Assembly (NCBI RefSeq): GCF_900142135.1 | Contig: NZ_FQZU01000006.1 | Location: forward strand, 62,001-126,000 | Length of the DNA: 64,000 nt | Direction of reading: 5' to 3' | DNA from: Desulfatibacillum alkenivorans DSM 16219 | Lineage (GTDB): Bacteria > Desulfobacterota > Desulfobacteria > Desulfobacterales > Desulfatibacillaceae | Shown: positions 33,788 through 41,606 of the stretch, piece after piece | Layout of the letters: every line of letters begins with the position of its first letter | Position numbering within the stretch: the first letter of the stretch is position 1 | The notes under the pieces: model-generated | The model's database searches: none | Seen by the model: the letters and a program-made list of their open reading frames with translations, nothing else | What the model was told of the DNA's origin: nothing | Translations under genes and position numbers: made by a program

Positions 33788-35727
33788 GCCGCCCTGCCTT
33801 GTTCTTCCTTGCGATCTTCCAATTCGATCAGGGAGACGAACACGTCCTCCATGCTGGGGAGGATTTTTTCCACGGTGAACGTTCCCAGGTTTCTTTTTTC
33901 CAGCAGATCCGTGATGGCTTTTTTCGCCTTGTCAGGATCGCCCGTCTTTACGTGCAGGCCCGCCCCGAACAAGGCCGCGTCCTGCACTGCCTCCATGGCC
34001 GCAATGGCGTCGATGACCTCCTGGGGCCGCCGGCATCGCACGTCCAGCACGGATACATCCAACATTTGGGTTTTCAGCCGATGCGGGGCGTCCATGGCCA
34101 CAATGCGGCCCTTGTAGATGAGCGCCAGGCGGTGGCAATATTCGGCCTCCTCCATATAATGGGTGGTCACAAAAACCGTCACGCCCTGGCCGGCCATTTC
34201 GTATATCAGGTCCCAGAACTTGCGTCTGCTTAAAGGATCCACCCCGCTGGTGGGCTCGTCCAGGAACACGATGGGCGGCTTGTGCAGCACCGCGCAGGCC
34301 AGCGCCAGGCGCTGCTTCCAGCCTCCGGCCAACAGCCCGGTCAGATGCTTTTCCCTGCCTTCCAGCCCGGACATCGCCACGGCCCATTCCTTGCGCTCCT
34401 CCAGGATTTTTCCCTTAAGCCCGTATATGCCCCCATAAAAATGGATGTTCTCCTCCACGGTCAGGTCTTCGTATAGCGAGAACTTCTGGCTCATATATCC
34501 GATGTTCATCTTGATCTGCTCGGTCTGGGTATTGACGTCCCGGCCCGCAACAGTTCCCGTCCCAGAACTTGGGGCCAGCAGCCCGCACAGCATGCGGATA
34601 GTCGTGCTTTTGCCCGCTCCGTTGGGCCCCAGGAATCCGAAAATCTGCCCCTTGGGCACGGAAAAGCTGATGTTATCCACGGCGACGAAATTGCCGAACC
34701 GGCGGGTCAGCCCGTTAACTTCCACGGAGAGCTCCTTGCCGTTTTCCGGATTTTCCTCCCTAACGGCAGGGGCGGGGGAGGAGGATTTTTCCTCCGCTTC
34801 CTTAACCAGGGTTCGGATGAAAACATCCTCCAGGCTGGGCGTGATTTTGCGCATGCTCTTGATGGCCACGCCCGCCGTCTCCAGGACGTCCCTGGCCTGG
34901 GCCGCGGCGCCGTCCAAATCCTGCGAAACCACATGCACGGTATCCCCGAACAGGTTTACATCCCGGGCGTCCGCCGTCTTCTCCCGAAGAATGTGATTGG
35001 CCATCCAGGGGTTGGAGGTGCGAACGGACAGGATTTTGCCTTCCAGGGGCTTGCAGATTTCGTCGGGCCTGCCTTCGGCGATCAATTTGCCTTGATTCAG
35101 CAATCCCACCCGGGAGCAGCGCTCCGCTTCGTCCAGATAGGCGGTGCTGACCAGAATGGCTACTTTCTGGGCCAGAAGCCTGTAGAGGATCTTCCAGAAA
35201 TCCCGCCGGCTCACCGGGTCCACGCCGTTGGTTGGCTCGTCCAGCAGCAGCACCCTGGGGGTGTGGATTAGGGCGCAAACCAACTGGAGTTTTTGCTTCA
35301 TGCCGCCGGAAAGAGCGCCGGCCAGACGCTTTTTAAAGGGCCGCATGTTGCTGAAGTCCAGCAACTCATCCATTTGACTTTGGCGTCCCCTTTTGGGAAC
35401 CCCGTACAGGTCCGCGTAAAAATCAATGTTTTCCTTGACCGAAAGATCCGGGTACAGGCCGAATTTCTGGCTCATGTAAGCCAAATGGTCCCGCACGGGA
35501 AACTCCTGCCCCGGAAGATGAAACCCGGCCACGCTGGCGCCGCCTTCCGTAATGGGCAGAATGCCGGCCAGCATGCGCAGGGTGGTGGACTTGCCGGCGC
35601 CGTCCGGCCCCACCAGGCCGTAAATCTCCCCGGCCTTCACCTCCAGGCTCAGCCCGTCCACGGCCGTCAGGCCGTCGAACCGGCGCACCAGGGATCGGGC
35701 TTGTATGAACGGCGTGGACTGGCTCAT
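33784..35727 (-). CDS. ybhF: Fused double-ATPase ABC transporter subunit, YbhF-like
   Basis: A 647-residue protein with two ATP-binding cassettes in tandem. Cassette 1: Walker A GPDGAGKST (40-48; the Asp is normal for YbhF-type), signature LSGGMKQKL, Walker B LLLDEPTNGVDP. A linker of ~320-345 is charged and Pro-rich. Cassette 2: Walker A GPNGAGKST (~364-372), a degenerate signature LAGGWKQRL (Ala for Ser), Walker B VFLDEPTSGVDP and H-switch TTHYMEEAE. Start and stop overlap both neighbours as ATGA. It powers the two downstream permeases and works with the upstream membrane-fusion protein. Confidence 0.93.
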   Translation of the reverse strand: MSQSTPFIQARSLVRRFDGLTAVDGLSLEVKAGEIYGLVGPDGAGKSTTLRMLAGILPITEGGASVAGFHLPGQEFPVRDHLAYMSQKFGLYPDLSVKENIDFYADLYGVPKRGRQSQMDELLDFSNMRPFKKRLAGALSGGMKQKLQLVCALIHTPRVLLLDEPTNGVDPVSRRDFWKILYRLLAQKVAILVSTAYLDEAERCSRVGLLNQGKLIAEGRPDEICKPLEGKILSVRTSNPWMANHILREKTADARDVNLFGDTVHVVSQDLDGAAAQARDVLETAGVAIKSMRKITPSLEDVFIRTLVKEAEEKSSSPAPAVREENPENGKELSVEVNGLTRRFGNFVAVDNISFSVPKGQIFGFLGPNGAGKSTTIRMLCGLLAPSSGTGTVAGRDVNTQTEQIKMNIGYMSQKFSLYEDLTVEENIHFYGGIYGLKGKILEERKEWAVAMSGLEGREKHLTGLLAGGWKQRLALACAVLHKPPIVFLDEPTSGVDPLSRRKFWDLIYEMAGQGVTVFVTTHYMEEAEYCHRLALIYKGRIVAMDAPHRLKTQMLDVSVLDVRCRRPQEVIDAIAAMEAVQDAALFGAGLHVKTGDPDKAKKAITDLLEKRNLGTFTVEKILPSMEDVFVSLIELEDRKEEQGRAA

Positions 35728-36908
35728 TGCGTGATCCTGATGACGGCGTCCGCGGGCATGCCCGGTTTGAGGGCCATGTCCGGGTTGGATAATTCGATTT
35801 TCACCCGATACATGAGGTTCAGGCGTTCTTCAAAGGTCTGGACGGACTTGGGCGTAAATTCCGACTCGCTGCTGATAAAACTCAATGCGCCCGGATATTT
35901 CTTGCCGGGATAGGCGTCCGTGGAAACCTCCACCTCCATGCCCAAACGAATGCGGCCAAGATCCCGCTCGCTCACAAAGGCGCGCAGCCAGACAGGATCC
36001 ATTTGGGCCAGGGTGACCACCGGGGTTCCAGGGTTCATATAGGCCCCCGGCTCGGCCGACTTAGCCAAAATCACCCCGTCAAAGGGCGCTTTCAGCAAGG
36101 AATCCCGCACCCGTTTTTCGGCGATTTTCACGGCCTCCCCGGCGGACTCCACCCGGGCTTTGGCCTGGGCGATATTCTCCTTGCGGGGGCCGGCCTTGAC
36201 CAACTCGTAATCCGCCTCAGCCTGCTCCAAAGCCGCCCGAGCCTGACGGATCAACTCCTGGCGCGGCCCTTCCTTGACCAGGTGCAGGCGCTCATTGGCC
36301 GCCTGAACCCGGGCCTTGGCCTCCTCAAAACCCCGCTGGGCGATGTCCATCTGGGTTTCGTAAGTCTGCACGGCCTGAATGCTGATGCCGCCCGACTCAA
36401 AAATTTTGTGATACCGCTCGTAATCGGCCTTGGCCAAAGCCACCTTGCTTTCCGCCGCCAGAGCCCCCGCCTTGGCCTGATCCAAAGCCGCCGCAGCCTC
36501 CTTTATTTCCTGAGCCCGGCTTCCGCTCAGCAACTCCTTGAGCGCATACTCCCGTTGGGAAACCATGGCCTTGGCCTGGGCGATTTCCTCCGGCCTGCTG
36601 CCCGCCTCCAACTCCTCCAGGACCGCCTGGGCGTATCCCAACTCCGCCTTGGCCTGCTGCACCTGCAATATATAGTTGCTGTCGTCCAGCCGCGCCAGCA
36701 AATCGCCCTTGGATACGGTTTCGCCTTCGTCCGCCAGCCGCTCCGCTAAAATGCCCGAAAGCTCAAAACCCAGGTCCACCTGCACCACTTCAATGTTGCC
36801 GGACATCTTGATCAGGTTGGGATCGTCCTTTTCCCGAAAGAAGAAAGCCCACGTCAAACCGCCGCCGACAATCAAAACAAGAATGATCAACCGCACTGTT
36901 TTCTTCAT
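35724..36908 (-). CDS. ybhG: HlyD/MFP periplasmic adaptor, YbhG-like
   Basis: A 394-residue membrane-fusion protein. N-terminal anchor LIILVLIVGGGLTWAFFF (~8-25), then a lipoyl half motif (VSKGDLLARLDD), a long coiled-coil hairpin (~85-265) with three AGSRPEEI/SGSRAQEI/AGPRKENI-like repeats, a second lipoyl half (APFDGVILAKSAEPGAYMNPG) and a beta-barrel domain. It links the inner-membrane pump to an outer-membrane channel; no TolC homologue is in the window. ATG 36908 is one base after the TetR stop, so translation is probably coupled; the longer frame to 37031 overlaps TetR. Confidence 0.9.
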   Translation of the reverse strand: MKKTVRLIILVLIVGGGLTWAFFFREKDDPNLIKMSGNIEVVQVDLGFELSGILAERLADEGETVSKGDLLARLDDSNYILQVQQAKAELGYAQAVLEELEAGSRPEEIAQAKAMVSQREYALKELLSGSRAQEIKEAAAALDQAKAGALAAESKVALAKADYERYHKIFESGGISIQAVQTYETQMDIAQRGFEEAKARVQAANERLHLVKEGPRQELIRQARAALEQAEADYELVKAGPRKENIAQAKARVESAGEAVKIAEKRVRDSLLKAPFDGVILAKSAEPGAYMNPGTPVVTLAQMDPVWLRAFVSERDLGRIRLGMEVEVSTDAYPGKKYPGALSFISSESEFTPKSVQTFEERLNLMYRVKIELSNPDMALKPGMPADAVIRITQ

Positions 36909-36909
36909 G

Positions 36910-37599
36910 TCACGCCATCCCTTCCCGGCCCCCGCCTGCGCCCGAAACTGTATCGCCTTCCGCTTCCCGCCGCACGGCGGCCATGCCGCCCAGTGAAAAA
37001 CGGGTGATGTGCTCAGCCAATTCCTGAACAATGCCCGGTTGGTTCAAGTCCAACAACTCCAGCCGGGAGAAAATGGGCCGGGCCAAACTATAATAAACGC
37101 ACTGGCCCACCATGCTCAGCAGGCATTTGGCCGCTTCCTTCTCAGGGACATTCGGGCCGAGAATCCGCCGGATCAGGTCCAGGGCCTGACCGGCCGTTGG
37201 GCGGACGAAGGTCTCCACCAAGCTGTCCATCACCTTGGTCGGAGCCGCCAACTCCCTGGCTAAAAGCTGTGATTTTTTCGGGAGTCCGCCCTCCTGGACA
37301 TGCTCCAGCAAACGATTCAACATGCCTTCCACGAAAAAAGCCAAACGCTCCTCCGGACCAGTTCCTTCCGGAAAGTCCTTTGTAACCGGAAATTGGTCAA
37401 AGACCTCCGCGAACAAATGATGGCACAAATCCTTGTACAGCCCTTCCTTGCCCCCGTAATAGTAATTCACCGAAGCCACATTGGCGCCCGCCAGATCGCA
37501 AATCTCCCTCACTGTGGCGCCTGCATACCCTTTTTGGGCGAATACCTCCCCGGCGGCTTCCAGAATTTTTTCCTTGGTGTTTTTTTTATCCGTTGTCAT
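36910..37599 (-). CDS. cecR: TetR-family regulator, CecR-like, of the ABC export operon
   Basis: A 229-residue repressor. The HTH is at residues ~10-55 (KEKILEAAGEVFAQKGYAG, ATVREICDLAGANVASVNYY, YFGK-equivalent YYGGKEGLY). The C-terminal ligand domain is like the DUF1956/CecR group (LLSMVGQCVYYSLARPIF). It is the first gene of the operon, with AGAGGA 5 nt before the ATG. A 26-bp inverted repeat at 37624-37649, 25 bp upstream, is the likely operator, giving autorepression of the whole pump operon. Confidence 0.92.
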   Translation of the reverse strand: MTTDKKNTKEKILEAAGEVFAQKGYAGATVREICDLAGANVASVNYYYGGKEGLYKDLCHHLFAEVFDQFPVTKDFPEGTGPEERLAFFVEGMLNRLLEHVQEGGLPKKSQLLARELAAPTKVMDSLVETFVRPTAGQALDLIRRILGPNVPEKEAAKCLLSMVGQCVYYSLARPIFSRLELLDLNQPGIVQELAEHITRFSLGGMAAVRREAEGDTVSGAGGGREGMA

Positions 37600-37623
37600 G
37601 GCAATCCTCTGTACCTTAAAAGG

Positions 37624-37649
37624 TTGTTTTAAACAAAAATTTAAAACAA
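37624..37649. promoter_or_regulatory. Inverted-repeat operator for the TetR/ABC operon
   Basis: Arms TTGTTTTAAA (37624-37633) and TTTAAAACAA (37640-37649), perfect 10 bp with a 6-bp spacer. A further AAACGTTTAAA follows at 37649-37658. Position just upstream of the TetR gene fits autoregulation. Confidence 0.7.
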
Positions 37650-37701
37650 ACGTTTAAAGCTGTCAAGGCCTGGACAGCATCATTTTTTCTTTCTCCAAAC
37701 A

Positions 37702-37730
37702 TTTACATTGCCGGCGGCATCTGCTATGAA
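37702..37730 (+). promoter_or_regulatory. Promoter of the acyl-CoA carboxylase gene
   Basis: TTTACA (37702-37707), 17-bp spacer, TATGAA (37725-37730). The expected start of transcription (about 37737) falls inside the palindrome at 37735-37750. Confidence 0.6.
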
Positions 37731-37734
37731 AAAA

Positions 37735-37750
37735 CCGAACGATCGTTCGG
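37735..37750. promoter_or_regulatory. 16-bp perfect palindrome CCGAACGATCGTTCGG, TetR-type operator
   Basis: Perfect palindrome just after the -10 box of the carboxylase promoter. CGAACG/CGTTCG half sites are common for TetR-family regulators of acyl-CoA metabolism (general knowledge). The regulator itself is not evident nearby; the adjacent CecR-like TetR has a different, AT-rich palindrome. Confidence 0.65.
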
Positions 37751-37808
37751 AACAATCCGCGGGCTTAAGCCCCATATAAATCAACATAGAATCCGGGAGG
37801 TAATCGCC

Positions 37809-39371
37809 GTGGCCTTTGAAAAAGAAATGGAAAAACTGGCTCAAAAACGTGAACAAGCCCTTGCCATGGGAGGGCCGGACAAGGTCGCCAAACAGCACGC
37901 CAAAGGCAGGTTGAGCGCCCGGGAGCGCATTGCCAAACTCCTGGATGAGGATTCCTTTTTTGAAGTGGGCATGTTCAATCATTCGGACATGCCGGGCATG
38001 GAAGACAAGACCCCCGCGGACAGCAAGATCGCGGGCTACGGCAAGGTCGACGGCCGCCGGGTGATCGTCCTGGCCAACGATTTTACGGTCCTGGCGGCCA
38101 CCACCAGCCGGGTGGCGGGCAAAAAGGAAACCGAGTTGAAGATTATGTCCGCCAGACGCGGCCATCCCCTTATTTATCTGGGGGAATCCGGCGGCGCCCG
38201 CATGCCCGACATCATGGGCTCCAAAGGCCTGGCCTCCGTGGGCGGCGGCGGGATGGAAACCTTTTTGTGGGCCATGAGCCGCGTCCGCCAGTCTCCCATG
38301 ATCGCGGGCGTCATGGGCGAGTGTTACGGCATGCCCACCTGGATGGCCTGCCTTGCCGACTTTGTGGTGCAGGTGAAAGGCTCGGGCATGGGCGTTTCCG
38401 GCCCCCGGGTTTTGGAAATCGCTTTGGGCGAAAAGGTCACGGACGAGGAATTGGGCGGCTGGCAGGTGCATTCCAAAATTACGGGCATGGCCGACGCCGT
38501 GGCCGATAACGACGAGCACTGCTTTGAAATCATCTCCAGGTTTCTTTCGTACATGCCTTCCCACAATGAGGAATTGCCGCCCATGGCGGAGGTTCCCGAA
38601 GGCTCAGGCGAGGAAATGGACACGATCCTGGATCTCTTGCCTGAACAACGCAATCGCGCCTACGACATGCACAAGATCCTCAAACGCATAGTGGACAAGG
38701 ACAGCCTGTTCCCCATCAAGGGGGATTTCGGCAAGACCGTCATCACCACCCTGGGCCGCGTGGACGGCCGGGTTGTTGGTTTTGTGGCCAACCAGCCTTC
38801 TTTCCAGGCCGGGGCCATGGACACGGACGGCATTGACAAGGTCATCAGCTTTTTGTGCCTGTGCGATTCCTTTAACATTCCCCTGGTTTTCATGCACGAC
38901 ATCCCCGGTTTTCTGGTCGGGACCAAGGCGGAGCGCAACCGGGTGGCCGCACGGGTCATGAATTATATGAACGCCCTGGCTTTGGTCACGGTTCCCAAGA
39001 TTTCCATCATCGTCCGCAAGACCTACGGCATGGCTTTCTGGAACATGTGCGGCTCCGGATGCGGCGCCGATTTTCTGGTGGCCTGGCCCACGGCGGAAAT
39101 GAGCTTTGTGGATCCGCAAATCGCCGCCAACGTGGTCTTCGGCGGCAAAGAGCCCGAAACCAAACAGGATAAGGAAAAATGGCAGGGCATGGTGGATTCC
39201 ATGGTGGACGACGCCTCTCCTTTCGGCGCCGCGGGCATGCACACCATCCACGACGTCATCGACCCCGCTCAAACGCGCAATTACATCACCAAGGCCCTGG
39301 ACGTCTGCCTGGACTCCAAAAAGGGGGGCATCAGCGAACACAAGCTGGCCAACTGGCCCACCAAGTTCTAA
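37809..39371 (+). CDS. Acyl-CoA carboxylase, carboxyltransferase (beta) subunit, propionyl/methylmalonyl-CoA type
   Basis: A 520-residue carboxyltransferase of the PccB/MmdA crotonase-fold family. N-half: KGRLSARERIAKLLDEDSFF, YGKVDGRRVIVLANDFTV, GESGGARMPD, GECYGMPTWMA (oxyanion glycines). C-half: GFVANQPSFQAGAMDTDGIDK, PLVFMHDIPGFLVG, KTYGMAFWNMCGSG. GTG start with GGGAGG 8 nt before. It moves CO2 between carboxybiotin and an acyl-CoA. No biotin carboxylase, biotin carrier or decarboxylase subunit is adjacent, so partners are elsewhere. Downstream terminator; own promoter with palindromic operator. Substrate (propionyl-, methylcrotonyl-, glutaconyl-CoA) cannot be decided. Confidence 0.92.
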   Translation: MAFEKEMEKLAQKREQALAMGGPDKVAKQHAKGRLSARERIAKLLDEDSFFEVGMFNHSDMPGMEDKTPADSKIAGYGKVDGRRVIVLANDFTVLAATTSRVAGKKETELKIMSARRGHPLIYLGESGGARMPDIMGSKGLASVGGGGMETFLWAMSRVRQSPMIAGVMGECYGMPTWMACLADFVVQVKGSGMGVSGPRVLEIALGEKVTDEELGGWQVHSKITGMADAVADNDEHCFEIISRFLSYMPSHNEELPPMAEVPEGSGEEMDTILDLLPEQRNRAYDMHKILKRIVDKDSLFPIKGDFGKTVITTLGRVDGRVVGFVANQPSFQAGAMDTDGIDKVISFLCLCDSFNIPLVFMHDIPGFLVGTKAERNRVAARVMNYMNALALVTVPKISIIVRKTYGMAFWNMCGSGCGADFLVAWPTAEMSFVDPQIAANVVFGGKEPETKQDKEKWQGMVDSMVDDASPFGAAGMHTIHDVIDPAQTRNYITKALDVCLDSKKGGISEHKLANWPTKF

Positions 39372-39402
39372 TGCCGACGCCTTTGTATTAACGGATCTTC
39401 CT

Positions 39403-39441
39403 GCAAAGCCCGCCCCCTGTCCGGAGCGGGCTTTGCTTTTT
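39403..39441 (+). terminator. Rho-independent terminator of the carboxylase gene
   Basis: Perfect 11-bp stem GCAAAGCCCGC / GCGGGCTTTGC (39403-39413, 39426-39436) followed by TTTTT. Confidence 0.92.
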
Positions 39442-39498
39442 GGGGGCGGAGCAAATGGCTTTTGAGAATTATTTCCGGCAGCCAATCCAGCGCCTGAA

Positions 39499-39926
39499 TG
39501 TTGGGTTTCGAGTTATGCTTTTTTGCATCTCGACTCTATTCTTTGGCAAGAACAGCCTTCCCGCAAATGGAAAATTTTCTGCGCTCTCTACCCAACCTAC
39601 TATTTTTACAGGAAAAGACGTAGGTTGGGTTGAGCTTGCGAAACCCAACAAATGCAACCTGCAATCCCCCGACAAACTCACCATCGCCCAAACAGCCTGT
39701 CGGTGGGCAGCCCTAGCCGTATCCCGCCTGGGCGCGAAGCGCAAAAGGTGCGACCTGTTAGTTGAAAGAAACCATAGTATTCCTGCGGGCGAGTGTTCCA
39801 TCCAAAACCAAAAAAAAGGATTCAATTAACGCCAAACGCCCGCCGGCCGTCCCTGATTTCCACACTCTTCCTGGCCGCGCCTCTTGGCCTCCGGCCCCAG
39901 GCATTGCATGCCTGGGCCGCCCTGTC
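39499..39926 (+). repeat. Interspersed element, copy A (left direct repeat flanking the toxin-antitoxin pair)
   Basis: ~428 bp nearly identical to 40919-41438. It holds GTTGGGTTT...AACCCAACCTAC palindromic units at its left part and a terminal palindrome CCCAGGCATTGCATGCCTGGG near 39897-39917. A minus-strand open frame (39469-39825) is also preserved in copy B but looks like a by-product of the repeat. No transposase inside. A diverged third copy is at about 62560-62745. Confidence 0.85.
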
Positions 39927-40207
39927 TAACGATCGGTCTCAATAAAAAAAACTTCCCAGCGCTTGTTCAAAATGCGCCTTGACGGACCTATGATGTTGGG
40001 TTCGAAGTCCAAAGACCCTATTGCCGGCGTAGCGGTCTTAAGGCGGACTTCTCTACTCAACCTTCTATTTTTACAGATACTATATATCTCATATATGGGG
40101 TTTAACAGTTTGAAATAGTGTGAGAAATGCGCGTAATATTGTCCGAAGCCAAAAGGCCTTGTCAAAATGGCAGAGGTGACAGAGGCGAAGTATGACCCCG
40201 ACTCAAC
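39927..40207. other. Gap between repeat copy A and the toxin gene
   Basis: No gene. A degenerate GTTGGG remnant at 39993-40060 (TGATGTTGGGTTCGAAGTCC ... CTACTCAACCTTCTATTTTT) shows that the repeat family has inserted or decayed here too. AT-rich upstream of the toxin. Confidence 0.5.
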
Positions 40208-40236
40208 TTGGTTATAGTTCAGAAGGAGCCCATAAT
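40208..40236 (+). promoter_or_regulatory. Putative promoter of the toxin-antitoxin operon
   Basis: TTGGTT (40208-40213), 17 bp, CATAAT (40231-40236), 34 bp before the toxin TTG start. Confidence 0.45.
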
Positions 40237-40270
40237 ACTGTATTGACAATATATCCATAGGAGGTATATT

Positions 40271-40558
40271 TTGAAGAAAACAGGCTGGGAGGTTTTCTTT
40301 TCCAAAAAGGCGAGAAAAGGCGCCGAAAAACTGCCCGGGCGGGCAAGGCAATCCCTGATCGCTCTTGTCCAGGATATTGAAGCCAATGGCCCTGCAGCCG
40401 CCGGTTGGCCCAACTACGGCAAGCTGTCCCAAACCAGGCATCATTGCCATTTAAAAAAGGGTCAGCCCACCTATGTGGCGGTGTGGGAAGTCACGGACAA
40501 GAAAATCCGCATTGTGGAGGTAATCTACGTTGGAACCCACGAAAAAGCGCCGTACTAA
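40271..40558 (+). CDS. RelE/HigB-like toxin of a type II toxin-antitoxin system
   Basis: A 95-residue basic protein with the RelE/ParE-fold pattern: WEVFFSKKARKGAEKLPGRA at the N-terminus, central KLSQTRHHCHLKKGQPTYVA and C-terminal strand KIRIVEVIYVGTHEKAPY. Such toxins are ribosome-dependent mRNA endonucleases or gyrase inhibitors; here mRNA cleavage is the likelier (inference). The start is TTG with a perfect AGGAGG 6 nt upstream; no ATG fits. Its end overlaps the antitoxin gene by 29 bp; toxin-first order is as in higBA. Flanked on both sides by direct repeats. Confidence 0.85.
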   Translation: MKKTGWEVFFSKKARKGAEKLPGRARQSLIALVQDIEANGPAAAGWPNYGKLSQTRHHCHLKKGQPTYVAVWEVTDKKIRIVEVIYVGTHEKAPY

Positions 40559-40886
40559 AGAGGCCTATGTTTCGATCCGGGCTGTCGGTCCCGCCAAGAA
40601 CCTGGAGAAGGCCATGGAAGCCCTGGAGTCTCTGGGCTTCAGGGACGTGGAGGAATCCACGCCGTGGCGCGAGGTTTTTTCCGAGTATTCAGACGATGAA
40701 TTGCCGGGCGCCGTCCTATCCGGCTTGCGTTACCGGGAAGGCCTCACCCAGAAGCAATTATCTGACCTCACAGGAATCCCCCAAAGCAACATCTCCCAAA
40801 TGGAGCGCGGCAAGCGCACCATCGGCCGGGAGCGGGCCAAACGCCTGGCCCAGGCCCTCAACGCCGATTATCGAACTCTTTTATAA
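40530..40886 (+). CDS. Xre/HigA-like antitoxin with HTH domain
   Basis: A 118-residue protein. N-terminal ~60 residues probably bind the toxin. A C-terminal Cro/CI helix-turn-helix follows (LRYREGLTQKQLSDLTGIPQ SNISQMERGKR, residues ~67-98) and ends NADYRTLL. TTG start (40530) with GGAGG 9 nt upstream, inside the toxin gene. Expected to neutralise the toxin and autorepress the operon. Confidence 0.85.
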   Translation: MEPTKKRRTKEAYVSIRAVGPAKNLEKAMEALESLGFRDVEESTPWREVFSEYSDDELPGAVLSGLRYREGLTQKQLSDLTGIPQSNISQMERGKRTIGRERAKRLAQALNADYRTLL

Positions 40887-40918
40887 AAATATCAGCCTGT
40901 TTCATTGAAGCTGCCTGA

Positions 40919-41438
40919 TGTTGGGTTTCGAGTTATGCTTTTTTGCATCTCGACTCTATTCTTTGGCAAGAACAGCCTTCCCGCAAATGGAAAATTTTCT
41001 GCGCTCTCTACCCAACCTACTATTTTTACATGAAAAGACGTAGGTTGGGTTGAGCTTGCGAAACCCAACAAACCCGCAATTGGAAAATTTTCTGCACTCT
41101 CTATCCAACCTGCTATTTTTACAAGAAAAGACGTAGGTTGGGTTGAGCTTGCGAAACCCAACAAATGCAACCTGCAATCCCCCGACAAACTCACCATCGC
41201 CCAAACAGCCTGTCGGTGGGCAGCCCTATCCGTATCCCGCCTTGGCGCGAAGCGCAAAAGGTGCGACCTGTTAGTTGAAAGAAACCATAGTATTCCTGCG
41301 GGCGAGTGTTCCATCCAAAACCAAAAAAAGGGATTCAATTAACGCCAAACGCCCGCCGGCCGTCCCTGATTTCCACACTCTTCCAGGCCGCGCCTTTTGG
41401 CCTCCGGCCCCAGGCATTGCATGCCTGGGCCATCCTGT
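40919..41438 (+). repeat. Interspersed element, copy B (right direct repeat flanking the toxin-antitoxin pair)
   Basis: Same sequence as 39499-39926 apart from a few substitutions and one extra internal 93-bp unit (40980-41165 is a tandem pair). It starts 33 bp after the antitoxin stop. With copy A it encloses a ~1-kb segment carrying the toxin-antitoxin genes. Confidence 0.88.
40980..41165 (+). repeat. 93-bp tandem duplication inside element copy B
   Basis: Two units begin CCCGCAAATGGAAAATTTTC (40980) and CCCGCAATTGGAAAATTTTC (41073) and each ends GAGCTTGCGAAACCCAACAA. The offset is exactly 93 bp. Each unit has one GGTTGGGTT/AACCCAAC hairpin. Copy A has only one unit. Confidence 0.85.
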
Positions 41439-41478
41439 ATGATGATCCGCCTTGGTTAGTGCCATCCTGATTTTTCCC

Positions 41479-41507
41479 TTGCCCGAAATCGCATATCTTC
41501 ATAATAT
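41479..41507 (+). promoter_or_regulatory. Promoter of corA
   Basis: TTGCCC (41479-41484), 17 bp, TAATAT (41502-41507); an overlapping TATAAT at 41505-41510 is also present. About 100 bp before the corA start. Confidence 0.55.
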
Positions 41508-41548
41508 AATGGTTGAAAACCCGAAGCGTCATATTCGCCGTAGTGGAT

Positions 41549-41572
41549 GGCGCCATAATCGCCTATGGCGCC
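41549..41572 (+). promoter_or_regulatory. Perfect inverted repeat in the corA leader
   Basis: GGCGCCATA (41549-41557) and TATGGCGCC (41564-41572), 9-bp arms around ATCGCC. It lies between the predicted transcription start and the corA RBS (34 bp before the ATG), so it could act as an RNA hairpin or an operator. Confidence 0.55.
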
Positions 41573-41606
41573 GCTCCAGATTATTTGAACGGAAAACCGG
41601 AGGAAC

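Noticed and set aside
39469-39825. 118-codon minus-strand frame in element copy A (and 148-codon partner in copy B at 40892-41338)
   Set aside because: Translation simply reads through the GTTGGG hairpins; the frame contains the tandem 93-bp unit as a protein repeat, and no RBS or known domain is seen. Kept as a question under the third-copy finding.
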